Under the pieces are notes generated by a model, which saw only the letters and a list, made by a program, of their open reading frames with translations, was not told where the DNA came from and did no database searches. The position numbers and the translations under genes were made by a program. Shown in pieces: positions 1-8,850 of a stretch of 64,000 nt of DNA (the first letter of the stretch is position 1; each line of letters starts with the position of its first letter). The DNA comes from Rhodococcus sp. 4CII (GTDB lineage Bacteria > Actinomycetota > Actinomycetes > Mycobacteriales > Mycobacteriaceae), in assembly GCF_014256275.1 (NCBI RefSeq), contig NZ_JACCFE010000002.1:6336001-6400000 (forward strand), written 5' to 3'.

Positions 1-557
1 TGCGGATCGTCGATTCCCAGTCCGCCGGAATGGGATTGGGATACCCGGTGCTGGAGGCGGCGCGGCTGGCGCAGCGCGGGGCCGACCTCGAGGCGGTGTA
101 CCGGCGGGCGGTCGACGTCGCGAGCCGTGGACGTTGCCTGATCGTCGTGGACCGGCTCGATCAGCTGCGCCGCGGGGGACGGATCGGCACCGCCGCGGCG
201 CTGCTCGGTACCGCCCTGGCGATGAAACCGGTTCTGCATCTCGTCGACGGCCGGCTGGTGCTCAAGGAGAAGACGAGGACCTCGACGAGGGCCATGGCCC
301 GCATGGTGGACGCCGCGGTGGAGCAGGCGGGTCTGGACAGGACGGCCGTCGCTGTGCATCACATGCACGCCCTGCAGCGCGCGGAAGCGGTGGCGCACCA
401 ACTGAAAGACCGGATTCCGCAGGTCAGCGATCTCGTCGTCACCGATTTCAGCTCGGTCATCGGAGCCCACGTCGGGGTGGGCGCCATCGGCATCGTGCTG
501 TGCCCCGAGCCCGTCCTGCACCACGAAAACCACGATTCATCCACAACTTCGCACTGA
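1..557 (+). CDS. DegV family fatty-acid-binding protein, 3' part
   Basis: The window opens inside this gene; the reading frame is open from base 3 and ends at a TGA at 555-557. The visible part holds the second half of a DegV fold: the VDSQSAGMGLGYP segment near the start, then VDRLDQLRRGGRIG, which matches the conserved DegV stretch following the lipid-binding strand, then the KPVLHL and KEKTRT segments. DegV proteins bind a single fatty acid and, in bacteria with fatty acid kinase, present it for phosphorylation (family knowledge). The position directly upstream of comEA/comEC agrees with the mycobacterial gene order. The N-terminal domain lies outside the window, so its completeness cannot be judged. 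Confidence 0.85.
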   Translation, partial: RIVDSQSAGMGLGYPVLEAARLAQRGADLEAVYRRAVDVASRGRCLIVVDRLDQLRRGGRIGTAAALLGTALAMKPVLHLVDGRLVLKEKTRTSTRAMARMVDAAVEQAGLDRTAVAVHHMHALQRAEAVAHQLKDRIPQVSDLVVTDFSSVIGAHVGVGAIGIVLCPEPVLHHENHDSSTTSH

Positions 558-626
558 TCCACAGGCCGATTCGCGCAGCCAGGTCGTCCGGGCATCGTCG
601 TGGGCGGGCCGCTCTACTGTCGCGTC

Positions 627-1487
627 ATGGGTATCAGGGAAGAACGCTCGAGAGGCCGGACCCGTCTCGCGTTCCTCACGTCGGGGGAACGTGAGCCCGT
701 TCCGGCCACGCCGGCGGCGCCGGAATGGCTCGCCGAGCCCGGCGGAACCGGATTCGACGGCGACACCACATGGTCGGCCGAACGCCGCCGGGGTGTGTTC
801 TCGCTACCCGACCGGTGGCGTGACGCCCGGTTCGATCCGGGGCGTTCCGGGGCGGTCGCACTGATCGTGGTCGGAATCGTCGTCGCGGTGGCCACCGTGG
901 TGGGAGTACGCAGCGATCGGCCCGAGACGCAGTCCGTCCCGTCGTTGCCAGCCGCAAGCGGGCAGTCCACGGCCGCCGCGGCCGACTCGACGACCCCGTC
1001 CGCTGGCGCGGCGCCCGCGGCGGCCCCCGCGGAGGAGATCGTCGTGAGTGTCGTCGGTCTGGTGACCGCGGCGGGTCTGGTCCGGCTTCCGCCGGGTTCC
1101 CGGGTGGCGGACGCCCTCGCCGCGGCCGGCGGAGTACGCGACGGCGCCGACACCCTCGGATTGAATCTGGCACAACGACTGTCGGACGGCGACCAGGTGC
1201 TCGTGGGGGCCGCGACGACGCAGGCGCCCCCGAGCGCGGTGGGCGGTACCTCCACCGGGTCCCCGTCGGCGGGCGGTGCGATCGCCGCGGCCGGTGGGCT
1301 CGTGAACCTCAACACGGCGACGGCGACGGAACTCGACGCGCTGCCCGGCGTGGGTCCGGTCACGGCGGCGGCGATCGTCGCGTGGCGCACGACCAACGGC
1401 ACGTTCACCGACATTTCCCAACTGGGGGAGGTGGACGGGATCGGACCGGTGCGGCTCGAGAAGCTGCGCGGTCAGGTAACGCTCTGA
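627..1487 (+). CDS. comEA: ComEA-like helix-hairpin-helix DNA-binding protein
   Basis: This is a 286-residue membrane-anchored protein. A basic N-terminal cytoplasmic region is followed by one hydrophobic segment at about residues 75-95, then an Ala/Pro/Ser-rich linker, an SLBB-like domain (about 140-195) and a C-terminal pair of helix-hairpin-helix motifs beginning LVNLNTATATELDALPGVG. ComEA binds incoming double-stranded DNA on the outer face of the membrane in transformable bacteria. I chose the ATG at 627; a GTG at 600 is in frame, and neither has a convincing ribosome binding site. The stop overlaps the comEC start (TGATG), so the two are translationally coupled. Whether the cell is competent cannot be told. 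Confidence 0.88.
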   Translation: MGIREERSRGRTRLAFLTSGEREPVPATPAAPEWLAEPGGTGFDGDTTWSAERRRGVFSLPDRWRDARFDPGRSGAVALIVVGIVVAVATVVGVRSDRPETQSVPSLPAASGQSTAAAADSTTPSAGAAPAAAPAEEIVVSVVGLVTAAGLVRLPPGSRVADALAAAGGVRDGADTLGLNLAQRLSDGDQVLVGAATTQAPPSAVGGTSTGSPSAGGAIAAAGGLVNLNTATATELDALPGVGPVTAAAIVAWRTTNGTFTDISQLGEVDGIGPVRLEKLRGQVTL

Positions 1488-3046
1488 TGTCGGAGGGTGA
1501 ACCCCGGCCCCTGGATCTGCGGCTTCTCCCGTTCGCCGGGATTTGTTGGGCGGCAACAGTGATCGGTATTCTCGGCGGGTCCGCGGCGGCGTGGACCTGG
1601 GTGGTCGCACTGTCGGGCACGGGAATTCTCCTCACGGCCGGACACATTCTGCGCGGGCCACGGCGGTGGACGGCGGGAGCGGTGGCGATCCTGCTGTTCG
1701 GATCGTGCTGCGGTGGCGGCGTGGCCTGGCGGGTACAGAACCTGGAACGGCACCCGCTGACCGAACTCGCGCGGAACGGGACGTGGGTGACGTTGGTCGT
1801 GACCCCGGTCGAGGATCCGCGGCCGATCGCCGGATTCGGACGTCGTGTGCTCGTGCACGCCGACGTCGTCGAGATCCGGCGGGCCACCGAGACGATCTCC
1901 ACGAGCGGCGCGGTGGTCGTCCTCGCCCCGGCGGAGGGGTGGCTCGGACTGCTACCGGGACAGGAGGTGGTTCTGCGTGGACAGTTGAGTCCGCCACGGC
2001 ACCGGGACCTCAGCGTGGCCACCGTCCGGGTGTCGGGGCCGCCCATCGAGGTCGGGCTCGCGCCCCCGCATCAGCGGTGGGCCGGCGCCCTGCGCGCGCG
2101 GTTCGCCGCGGCCGCCGCCGTTCTGCCCGAGGACGAAGCCGGACTCCTGCCGGGGCTGGTGGTGGGCGATACGTCCGCGCTGCCGCCGGACCTGAAGGAA
2201 GATTTTACCGCGACCGGGCTGACGCACCTGACTGCGGTGTCGGGGGCGAACGTCAGCATCCTGCTGGGTGCGGTTCTGCTCCTGGTGCGAGCGGTGGGGA
2301 TCGGTCCCCGCACCGGCGCGGCGCTCGCCGCCGCGGCCCTGATCGCCTTCGTCGTGATCGCGAGACCGTCTCCCAGCGTGCTGCGCGCCGCAGCGATGGG
2401 TTCGGTCGCACTGCTGGCGCTGGTGAGCGGACGACGGAAACAGGCGATGCCCGCCCTGGCCGCGGGCGTCATCGCCCTCCTGACATGGTCACCGGCGTTG
2501 GCAGTGGACTTCGGATTCATCCTCTCTGCGTCGGCCACCGCGGCGCTGATCGTGATCGCGCCGGTATGGGTGGACCGGCTCGTGGGCCGCGGATGGCCGC
2601 GCGCGGTGGCCGAGTCGGTGGCGGTGACCGTCGCCGCCTTCGTCGTGACCGCACCGATCGTCGCCGCGATGGCGGGGACCGTGAGCCTGGTGTCGATCTG
2701 TGCGAACGTGCTGGTCGCCCCCGTGGTCGGGGTGATCACCGTGGTCGGGGCGGTCGCGGCTCTGATCGCGGCGGTCAGCGTCCCCGCCGCGGCCGTCGTG
2801 GTGCGCCTGACGCACTGGCCGCTGTGGTGGCTCGTGACCGTGGCCGAAGGGGGTGCGCGGATCCCCGGGGCGTCGATTCCGGTGCCCTCCGGGCCGGCCG
2901 GTGCGGTTGTCGTTCTCGGCGCCGTGCTCGCTGCCGGTGTGGCGCTCCGCAGTCGCGGGCCCCGGCTGGTGCTCGTCGGAATCACCGTCGGTGCGCTGGT
3001 GCTGTGGGCGCCGATCTGGCCGTCGTCACTCGGCCGTCTTGTGTGA
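1487..3046 (+). CDS. comEC: ComEC/Rec2-type DNA uptake channel, short form
   Basis: This polytopic membrane protein of 519 residues starts at an ATG overlapping the comEA stop. It holds an N-terminal OB-like soluble domain between early membrane segments (about 60-200) and the conserved Competence domain, recognisable by LLPGLVVGDTSALP and the LTHLTAVSGANVSI motif near residue 245. A long run of membrane helices follows. The protein ends right after the last hydrophobic stretch. The C-terminal metallo-beta-lactamase-like domain found in full-length ComEC (about 750-800 residues) is absent, and nothing resembling it is encoded downstream. Its role is therefore inferred as the channel part of DNA import. 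Confidence 0.88.
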   Translation: MSEGEPRPLDLRLLPFAGICWAATVIGILGGSAAAWTWVVALSGTGILLTAGHILRGPRRWTAGAVAILLFGSCCGGGVAWRVQNLERHPLTELARNGTWVTLVVTPVEDPRPIAGFGRRVLVHADVVEIRRATETISTSGAVVVLAPAEGWLGLLPGQEVVLRGQLSPPRHRDLSVATVRVSGPPIEVGLAPPHQRWAGALRARFAAAAAVLPEDEAGLLPGLVVGDTSALPPDLKEDFTATGLTHLTAVSGANVSILLGAVLLLVRAVGIGPRTGAALAAAALIAFVVIARPSPSVLRAAAMGSVALLALVSGRRKQAMPALAAGVIALLTWSPALAVDFGFILSASATAALIVIAPVWVDRLVGRGWPRAVAESVAVTVAAFVVTAPIVAAMAGTVSLVSICANVLVAPVVGVITVVGAVAALIAAVSVPAAAVVVRLTHWPLWWLVTVAEGGARIPGASIPVPSGPAGAVVVLGAVLAAGVALRSRGPRLVLVGITVGALVLWAPIWPSSLGRLV

Positions 3047-3097
3047 GTGTCGTCGAATCCGGGCAACCTCCGCAGAACTCGAGGAAAGGGGCGAACC

Positions 3098-4063
3098 GTG
3101 CAGGTGGGTTTCAAGCTGATGGCCGAGACATTCGATCCCCGCGAGATCGTGCGGCAGGCGGTCGAAGCCGAACGCGCCGGATTCGACTTCGTCGAGGTGA
3201 GCGATCACTACCACCCCTGGCTCTACAGCCACGGCCACTCGGGGTTCGTGTGGTCGATGCTGGCGGCCGCAGCGGCAGGTACCAGCCGGATCGGTCTGGC
3301 CACCGGCGTCACCTGCCCGTTCGTCCGCTACCACCCGGCGATCATCGCGCAGGCCGCGGCCACCACCGCCGTTCTCAGCGAGGGTCGCTTCACACTGGGG
3401 CTCGGCTCGGGGGAACGCCTGAACGAGCACGTCGTCGGCGGGGGTTGGCCGTCGGTCACCGTCCGGCACCAGATGCTTCGCGAGGCGATCGACATCATCC
3501 GGCTGCTGTGGTCGGGCGGCTACCACTCCTACGAAGGACGGCATCTCACCCTCGACGATGCCCGCGTCTTCGATCTTCCGGACGTGCCGCCCACCATCGC
3601 GGTCGCGGCGGGGGGAACGGAGGCCGTCGGTATCGCCGCCGAACTCGGCGACGGACTGTTCGCCACCGAACCCGACCCCGATCTGGTGAAGGCCTACACC
3701 GCGGCAGGCGGGACTGGACCGCGGTACGGGGAGGTGCCGCTCGCGTGGGCGCGCGACGAGCAGTCCGCGGTCGAATCGGCGCACCGGCTGTTCCGGTTCG
3801 GGTTGACCGGGTGGAAGGTGCAGGCCGAGCTGCCGAATCCGATCAACTTCGAAGCGGCGTCGTCCTCGATCCGCACGGAGGACGTCCGGGATGCCATGGC
3901 CTGCGGGCCGGACGTCCGGCGGCACCTCGACGTGGCAGGCACGTTCGTGGACGCCGGGTTCGATCGTCTGGCGTTGATCAACGCCGGACCCGACGTGGAC
4001 GGATTCTTCGAGTTCTTCGCCAACGAACTGAAGGAGCCTCTGCGGGCATTGGCGACGCCGTGA
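3098..4063 (+). CDS. F420-dependent LLM-class oxidoreductase
   Basis: A 321-residue TIM-barrel enzyme of the luciferase-like monooxygenase superfamily, resembling the TIGR03557 group of F420-linked oxidoreductases related to glucose-6-phosphate dehydrogenase FGD. Visible features are the N-terminal VGFKLMAETFDP, the EVSDHYHPW stretch (cofactor-side His), TGVTCPFVRYHPAI and the GLGSGERLNEHV segment typical of F420 binders. The start is the GTG at 3098, preceded by GAGGAAAGG; an upstream in-frame GTG at 3047 touches the comEC stop but adds unconserved residues. The substrate is unknown. Nothing in the neighbourhood ties it to DNA uptake; it is probably transcribed through from comEC. Confidence 0.8.
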   Translation: MQVGFKLMAETFDPREIVRQAVEAERAGFDFVEVSDHYHPWLYSHGHSGFVWSMLAAAAAGTSRIGLATGVTCPFVRYHPAIIAQAAATTAVLSEGRFTLGLGSGERLNEHVVGGGWPSVTVRHQMLREAIDIIRLLWSGGYHSYEGRHLTLDDARVFDLPDVPPTIAVAAGGTEAVGIAAELGDGLFATEPDPDLVKAYTAAGGTGPRYGEVPLAWARDEQSAVESAHRLFRFGLTGWKVQAELPNPINFEAASSSIRTEDVRDAMACGPDVRRHLDVAGTFVDAGFDRLALINAGPDVDGFFEFFANELKEPLRALATP

Positions 4064-4192
4064 CTTTCCCTGTGCTGCTGTATATTTCGTCGTCCTCACC
4101 CCGGTGCGGCGCGGCTGGAGAATGCTGTTCGGAGCGCTCGGCGCGAGGGGAGAGGCCACGTTCTGTATCGTTTCGACTTCGATTCCCGATGT

Positions 4193-4198
4193 GGGTAT
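4193..4198 (+). promoter_or_regulatory. possible stress-sigma (SigF/SigB-like) -10 element
   Basis: In the 220-base gap before the small gene at 4284, GGGTAT (4193-4198) follows GTTTCG (4170-4175) at a 17-base spacing. This resembles the GTTT / GGGTA pattern of actinobacterial SigF/SigB promoters. Assignment is by eye only, and the long distance to the start codon (about 80 bases) leaves room for a leader. Weak call. Confidence 0.25.
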
Positions 4199-4283
4199 GC
4201 GAAACCGAAACACCGACTACCATCCGGTGGCAGATCGAGCGGTGAACGGTCGTGGAACGCACCCGCATTGGAGGGCGAGGGGG

Positions 4284-4454
4284 ATGTCGGAATCGGAGCG
4301 GACAGATCTCGATGTGGACGACGAACTGGACGCCGTGCAGGTGCGGAGAGCGCAGCGCGTCGTGGCGGCACTGTCGCTCGACGCCGCCGACTGCCGCATG
4401 CTCCTGTCGATGCTGGGGATCGCGGGCAACCCCGATGCGCCGGAGTCCGACTGA
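4284..4454 (+). CDS. small acidic protein of unknown function
   Basis: A 56-residue protein starting at an ATG with a strong purine-rich site (GGAGGGCGAGGGGG) directly upstream. The first third is acidic (DLDVDDELDAVQ); the rest is predicted helical with a hydrophobic face (VVAALSLDAADCRMLLSMLGIAG). No signal peptide, metal motif or recognisable domain is seen. It converges on the GAF-ANTAR regulator, with stops 8 bases apart. The good ribosome binding site and GC-rich third positions support a real gene. Function is not recognised. Confidence 0.6.
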   Translation: MSESERTDLDVDDELDAVQVRRAQRVVAALSLDAADCRMLLSMLGIAGNPDAPESD

Positions 4455-4465
4455 CCTGCGGTCAG
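4451..4465. terminator. short hairpin over two convergent stops
   Basis: CTGACC (4451-4456), loop TGC, GGTCAG (4460-4465). It sits exactly between and partly over the stop codons of the convergent genes at 4284-4454 and 4462-5190. With six base pairs and no T-tract, it is at best a weak bidirectional terminator. Confidence 0.3.
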
Positions 4466-5190
4466 GTCACCTTGCGGTGGTGATGAGCAACGATCTCCTG
4501 CGCCACCGTCGCCAGTTTGAGGTTCATGTCCTGTGACGTGGTTTTGAGAATCTCCATCGCCTGGTTCTCGGAAATATTGTGGAAGGCCATCAGCAGACCC
4601 ACCGCCTTGCCGATCTCCCGGTTGCTGACGAGGCCGGCGCGCAGCGTCTCGGCCTCGACGTGCTCGTGCACGGCCGCCAAGGCCACCGCCGCGAACGATG
4701 CGAGCATGATGCCCTGCTCGACGGAAGTGGTGGTCAGGGCTCCCGGGGTGTCGGAGAACAGATTGAGCGCTCCGACCTTGCGTCCCAGAATGACGAGGCG
4801 GAATCCGGCGGCCCCGCGCACCGGTGTGTGGGCCAGAACCCGCTGTGACAGGCGGGGCCACTGCGAACCGGCGGCCAGGTCCGTCTCGAACTGGGGGGTG
4901 TCGCTGACGATGGCGTCGACGCACGGCCCCTCGTTCTCGATGCGCTCGAACTCGTCGACGCGAGCGGCGACCTCGTCACTGGCGGCAGCGGTCACGTAGC
5001 GCGACCCTTCCCGGAGCATCAGGCTGGCGTGTGCACAACCCTCGACCAGGCGCGGTGCGGCGTCGCAGACGGCCTGATGGACGTGCCCGAAATCCTGACC
5101 GGCGTAGAGGAGATCCGCGAGGGCCGCAAACGTCGCGGCCGACTTGCCGACGGCCTCGAAGCGCGCCGGATCGGGCACTCTCTCTCGCAT
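4462..5190 (-). CDS. GAF and ANTAR domain RNA-binding antiterminator
   Basis: A 242-residue regulator. Residues about 25-165 form a GAF sensor domain (LADLLYAGQDF, DAAPRLVEGCAHASLML, VRGAAGFRLVILGRKVGALNLFSD). Residues about 175-235 are a C-terminal ANTAR three-helix domain with the expected Ala/aromatic pattern (SNREIGKAVGLLMAFHNISENQAMEILK). ANTAR proteins bind tandem hairpins in nascent RNA and prevent termination; the GAF domain would supply the signal (family knowledge). The start ATG at 5190 has GGAGGACAGG upstream. An upstream open stretch in frame is compositionally noncoding. Target RNAs cannot be identified from the window. It is divergent from the carboxylesterase, with 134 bases between starts. 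Confidence 0.85.
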   Translation of the reverse strand: MRERVPDPARFEAVGKSAATFAALADLLYAGQDFGHVHQAVCDAAPRLVEGCAHASLMLREGSRYVTAAASDEVAARVDEFERIENEGPCVDAIVSDTPQFETDLAAGSQWPRLSQRVLAHTPVRGAAGFRLVILGRKVGALNLFSDTPGALTTTSVEQGIMLASFAAVALAAVHEHVEAETLRAGLVSNREIGKAVGLLMAFHNISENQAMEILKTTSQDMNLKLATVAQEIVAHHHRKVT

Positions 5191-5324
5191 CCTGTCCTCC
5201 CGCTTCCGGGTCTGCGCCCGGCTCTGTGATGTCAGTCTGCCAGAGTGGGGGGTCGTCGCCGGACCGGCCGGGAAGAATTCGCGATCGGCCGCCGGAAGTA
5301 GTCGCCTGGGCGGAAGATGGCGCC

Positions 5325-6875
5325 ATGGTGTCGCCCGCCGAGAGCCCACTCGTGACCGTTGCCGAGGGAACGCTGCGGGGCACCCGCCTCGGCGGGGTTC
5401 TGTCGTGGAAGGGCATTCCCTACGCCGCGCCACCGGTCGGCGAGTGGAGGCTGCGCTCGCCACGCGCGCCCGAACCGTTCACCGACGTGCGCGACTGCAC
5501 CCGGTTCGGCCCCATCGCACCGCAGAACGAGCACGGGCCACTGCCCATCGACCCAGGACTGACTCTCGACGAGGACTGCCTGTCCCTGAACGTGTTCGCC
5601 CCGGCAACGAGTACGGACCGACCGCGGCCCGTGATGGTGTGGATACACGGCGGTGCGTACTACCTCGGGTCATCGGGGCAGCGCATGTTCGACCCCACCC
5701 ACCTGGTCGAGCGGGGCGAGGTCGTGGTGGTGACGTTCAACTACCGCCTCGGTGCGCTGGGATTCCTGGACTTCTCCTCGTTCTCGACGGAGCAGCATCC
5801 GTTCGACACGAACCTCGGCCTGCGCGATCAGATCGCGGCACTCACCTGGGTCCGCGACAACATCGCGGTTTTCGGCGGCGACCCGGACGAGGTGACGCTG
5901 TTCGGGGAGTCCGCAGGCGGCGGCGCGGTCACCACCCTGATGACGTCCCCGCGCGCGGAGGGGTTGTTCCAGCGCGCCATCGCCGAGAGTTCACCCGCCA
6001 CGTCCGTGTACGGCCCCGACCGCGCCGCGAGCATCGCCGAGTCCTTTCTCGAGCTGCTCGACATCGCACCGGCCGACGCGGGACGTCTGCGCGACCTCCC
6101 CGTCGACGTGCTGACGAAGGCCTGCGTGGAACTCGTCCAGCAGGTGCCCGCCCGAGTGCCAGGCACTCTCGCGGTTGCTCCCACGGTCGACGGGGACGTG
6201 GTCCCGCACTACCCCGTGGCGGCATTCCGGAAGGGTCTCGCGCACCGGATTCCCCTGCTGATCGGGACGAACAAGGACGAGGCGTCGATGTTCCGGCTGA
6301 TGAAGTCGCCGCTGATGCCGATCACCCCGGACGCCGTCCATCAGATGTTCGTGGCGATCGCGGCCGACCACCCCGACCTGCCCGCGGACGAGGAACAGGA
6401 AGTGGCGGCGGCGTATCCGGGCTACCCGAAGAAGCGTTCGGCCATGGAGATCTCGCGCGACGCCGCATTCCGGATGCCGACGCTGTGGATCGCGGAGGCG
6501 CACAGCCGCCTCGCACCGACGTGGCTGTATCGCTTCGACTACGCCACTCCGTTCCTGCGCGCAGCGCGGATCGGCGCCACTCACGGCACCGAGGTGCCGT
6601 ACGTCTTCGGGAACTTCGGCGTCGTCCCGCACGACCCCACGTTCAAGCTCGGGGGACATCGAACCGCCGGGCACGTGTCGGAACACGTCCAGCGGCGCTG
6701 GCTGTCCTTCGCCGTGGACGGCACCCCGGACGGAACGGACGCCGAGGTCGACTGGCCCCGGTACGACGAAGCGGATCGCACGACCCTGCTGATCGGCAAA
6801 TCCGACGCCGTGGTCGCGGACCCGGACCGCGAACTTCGCCGGGCTTGGGGTGAGGACGTGATCGGTTTCAGCTGA
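5325..6875 (+). CDS. type B carboxylesterase
   Basis: A 516-residue alpha/beta hydrolase of the carboxylesterase/para-nitrobenzyl-esterase family, at normal family length. The nucleophilic Ser196 lies in GESAGG. The oxyanion-hole motif HGGAYYLGSSG follows strand 3 (about residues 108-118), the acid is in GTNKDEASMF, and the His is in THGTEVPYVFG near the C-terminus. The early EDCLSLNVF motif is also diagnostic. No signal peptide is seen, so it is likely cytosolic. The ATG at 5325 fits the first conserved residues. The substrate is unknown; ester or carbamate detoxification is the usual assignment. It stands alone between divergent and downstream genes and could be under control of the adjacent regulator, which is inference. 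Confidence 0.88.
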   Translation: MVSPAESPLVTVAEGTLRGTRLGGVLSWKGIPYAAPPVGEWRLRSPRAPEPFTDVRDCTRFGPIAPQNEHGPLPIDPGLTLDEDCLSLNVFAPATSTDRPRPVMVWIHGGAYYLGSSGQRMFDPTHLVERGEVVVVTFNYRLGALGFLDFSSFSTEQHPFDTNLGLRDQIAALTWVRDNIAVFGGDPDEVTLFGESAGGGAVTTLMTSPRAEGLFQRAIAESSPATSVYGPDRAASIAESFLELLDIAPADAGRLRDLPVDVLTKACVELVQQVPARVPGTLAVAPTVDGDVVPHYPVAAFRKGLAHRIPLLIGTNKDEASMFRLMKSPLMPITPDAVHQMFVAIAADHPDLPADEEQEVAAAYPGYPKKRSAMEISRDAAFRMPTLWIAEAHSRLAPTWLYRFDYATPFLRAARIGATHGTEVPYVFGNFGVVPHDPTFKLGGHRTAGHVSEHVQRRWLSFAVDGTPDGTDAEVDWPRYDEADRTTLLIGKSDAVVADPDRELRRAWGEDVIGFS

Positions 6876-6926
6876 GTCCGCCGGGCCGCCGGTTTCGGCT
6901 CGGCCGAACGGGGGGATACCTTCTGA

Positions 6927-8036
6927 ATGAGCCCTGCAGCAACGGAATCGGGTCGCGACCTCAGTATCGGGGTCGAGGAGGAGTTCTTCCTCGTCGACCG
7001 ATCCGGGCACCTGTCCGCGGCCGGGCCCGACGTGGTCGCGGAAGCGGGCCACGACATTCGGGGGCTGCAGCGTGAGCTCGCCCGCTCCCAGATCGAGACG
7101 GCGACCGGCGTGTGCCACACCGGACAGGAACTGCACGAGGAGTTGCGCAGCTTGCGGTGCAGGCTGACGAAGGCTGCCGCCGGCCGCGACCTGTCGCTGC
7201 TGCCGAGCGGAACGCCGCCGATGGCCGAGAGCGTGCCTCCGGCGATCACCCCGAGCCCGCGGTACGAGGAGATGGCCCGCCACTTCGGGTCGATCGTGGA
7301 CACGGTGATCACGTGCGGCTGCCACGTGCACGTCGGCATCCCGAGCCGCGAGATCGGTGTCCGGGTGGGCAATCAGGTTCGCAGTTGGCTCCCGGTGCTC
7401 CTCGCCCTCACGGGGAATTCGCCGTTCCACGGTGGGCGCGATACGGGCTACCACAGTTGGCGGCACATCCTGTGGTCGCGCTGGCCGTCGGCGGGACCGC
7501 CGCCGCATTTCGATTCCGCGGACGAGTACGAGTCGGTCGTCGGTGCAATGATCGGGACCGGCGCCGCGATGGATCGCGGAATGATCTACTGGCACGTCCG
7601 GCTCTCCGACAAGCAACCGACCATCGAGGTCAGGATCGCGGACGTCGCGATGACGGCGGCGCATGCGGCCCTCTATGCCGTGGTCGTGAAGGGTCTGGTC
7701 GGGTGGGCGTTGCGGTTGGCGGAGGAGGGTGTCGCCGTCCCGTGGTTGCGTGTCGAGCTGCTGCGCGCGCAGTTGTGGCGTGCGGCCCGCGACGGACTCG
7801 ATGGTGAATGCACCAGTCCCGCCGCTGACCGGTCGTTGCCGATCCGCCGGCAATTGGAACTGCTGAACGAGTGCATCGCCCCCGGACTGGGGGCTAGCGA
7901 CCGCGCCTTCCTCGAATCGGGACTCGACTCCGTTCTGCGGGAGGGGACGGGCGCCGAGCGGCAACGCGCCGAGTTCGAACGCGGTGGCGCCCTGGCCTCG
8001 GTGGTGGGCCTCCTGACCCGCGAAGTGGTCAGCTGA
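6927..8036 (+). CDS. YbdK-type carboxylate-amine ligase (GCS2 family)
   Basis: A 369-residue enzyme of the glutamate-cysteine ligase type 2 / YbdK family. The N-terminal SIGVEEEFFLVD is the family hallmark (Glu residues ligating Mg-ATP). CGCHVHVGI and the HSWRHILWSRWP segment form the substrate and nucleotide pocket. Such enzymes join Glu or another carboxylate to an amine with ATP hydrolysis, although YbdK itself has only weak gamma-glutamylcysteine synthetase activity. The organism presumably uses mycothiol, so a glutathione role is unlikely; one alternative is an ergothioneine-type EgtA ligase, but no egtBCD genes are near. The 3' end overlaps the convergent gene at 8029 by 8 bases. Confidence 0.82.
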   Translation: MSPAATESGRDLSIGVEEEFFLVDRSGHLSAAGPDVVAEAGHDIRGLQRELARSQIETATGVCHTGQELHEELRSLRCRLTKAAAGRDLSLLPSGTPPMAESVPPAITPSPRYEEMARHFGSIVDTVITCGCHVHVGIPSREIGVRVGNQVRSWLPVLLALTGNSPFHGGRDTGYHSWRHILWSRWPSAGPPPHFDSADEYESVVGAMIGTGAAMDRGMIYWHVRLSDKQPTIEVRIADVAMTAAHAALYAVVVKGLVGWALRLAEEGVAVPWLRVELLRAQLWRAARDGLDGECTSPAADRSLPIRRQLELLNECIAPGLGASDRAFLESGLDSVLREGTGAERQRAEFERGGALASVVGLLTREVVS

Positions 8037-8841
8037 GAGCCGGTAGGGAGCTGAGGTAGCCGGGATGCAGCAGCCCGGCGGAGCGGGGCCCCGTGAACAG
8101 GGTGCCCGCACTGGAATCGGGCCCGGCGCGGAGCGGTCCCGGGTCGTCGCTCAACGCCTCCATGGTCGCGGTGTCGACGAGGGCGAGGTCGATGCGCTGC
8201 GGGGCGGGGTGGTAGAGCGCGAGGATCACCGGTTCGGGGTGGTGGGCGGCGGCGCGTCGCATCACCTGCAGTGCGGGGTCGGTGGCCAGGGCGAGCACGG
8301 TGATCTCGGCGAACGACGCGAGCCGGTCCGCGACCTCGCGCCCGGATACGCTGCGCCACGTCTGCCCGTACCGGGTGAGCGCGTCGGTGTGGTGCCGCTG
8401 ATCGGTGACCGGTCTCACCGTGCCGCGCGGCAGGTCGAGCAGCGTCCGCCACTGCGTTTCGAAGTACTCGCACGCGGCGTCGAAGTCGGTGCGCTTCGCG
8501 GCGCTGCTTCCCGACCCGTCCGGCTCGGGTTCGAGGGGGCCGTGACCGCGAGCGAACACGGTCTCGGTATGCCCGGTCACGGAGCAGCGGGCCACCAATT
8601 GCACCGACCAGCGGACGAGCAGGCCGCCGCGGCAGGTGTACCGCAGACCGAGCTCGTACCGTTGCCCGGCCGCGCGATCGTCGTCGAGGTCGATCGTGTG
8701 CGCGTAATCCTCGGGGGCGATGCCGTCCACCCCGATATCCGCGGTCATGTGATCGAGTGTCCACCGCCGACGCGGTGTCCGGGCGGCGATGGCGATAGTC
8801 GGTTCCGGGGTGTCGGCGAACGTGTCCGCCCCACGTGGCAC
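8029..8841 (-). CDS. conserved-looking hypothetical protein
   Basis: About 270 residues with good coding composition; I recognise no family. The N-terminal part is beta-rich with many Trp/Arg (RRRWTLDHMTADIG, YELGLRYTCRGGLLVRWSVQL). The C-terminal half is alpha/beta, and the final 50 residues look like a loop-rich tail. There is no signal peptide or membrane segment. The start is uncertain: GTG at 8841 leaves 9 bases to the divergent holA start, while an ATG at 8883 would overlap holA. It is inserted between comEC and holA, which are adjacent in mycobacteria, so it is part of an accessory block. Confidence 0.5.
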   Translation of the reverse strand: MPRGADTFADTPEPTIAIAARTPRRRWTLDHMTADIGVDGIAPEDYAHTIDLDDDRAAGQRYELGLRYTCRGGLLVRWSVQLVARCSVTGHTETVFARGHGPLEPEPDGSGSSAAKRTDFDAACEYFETQWRTLLDLPRGTVRPVTDQRHHTDALTRYGQTWRSVSGREVADRLASFAEITVLALATDPALQVMRRAAAHHPEPVILALYHPAPQRIDLALVDTATMEALSDDPGPLRAGPDSSAGTLFTGPRSAGLLHPGYLSSLPALS

Positions 8842-8850
8842 GATCGTCGC

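Noticed and set aside
1543..4245. Long plus-strand frame overlapping comEC and the LLM gene
   Set aside because: Arg/Gly-rich translation typical of a shifted frame; the genes in the other frames have clear motifs.
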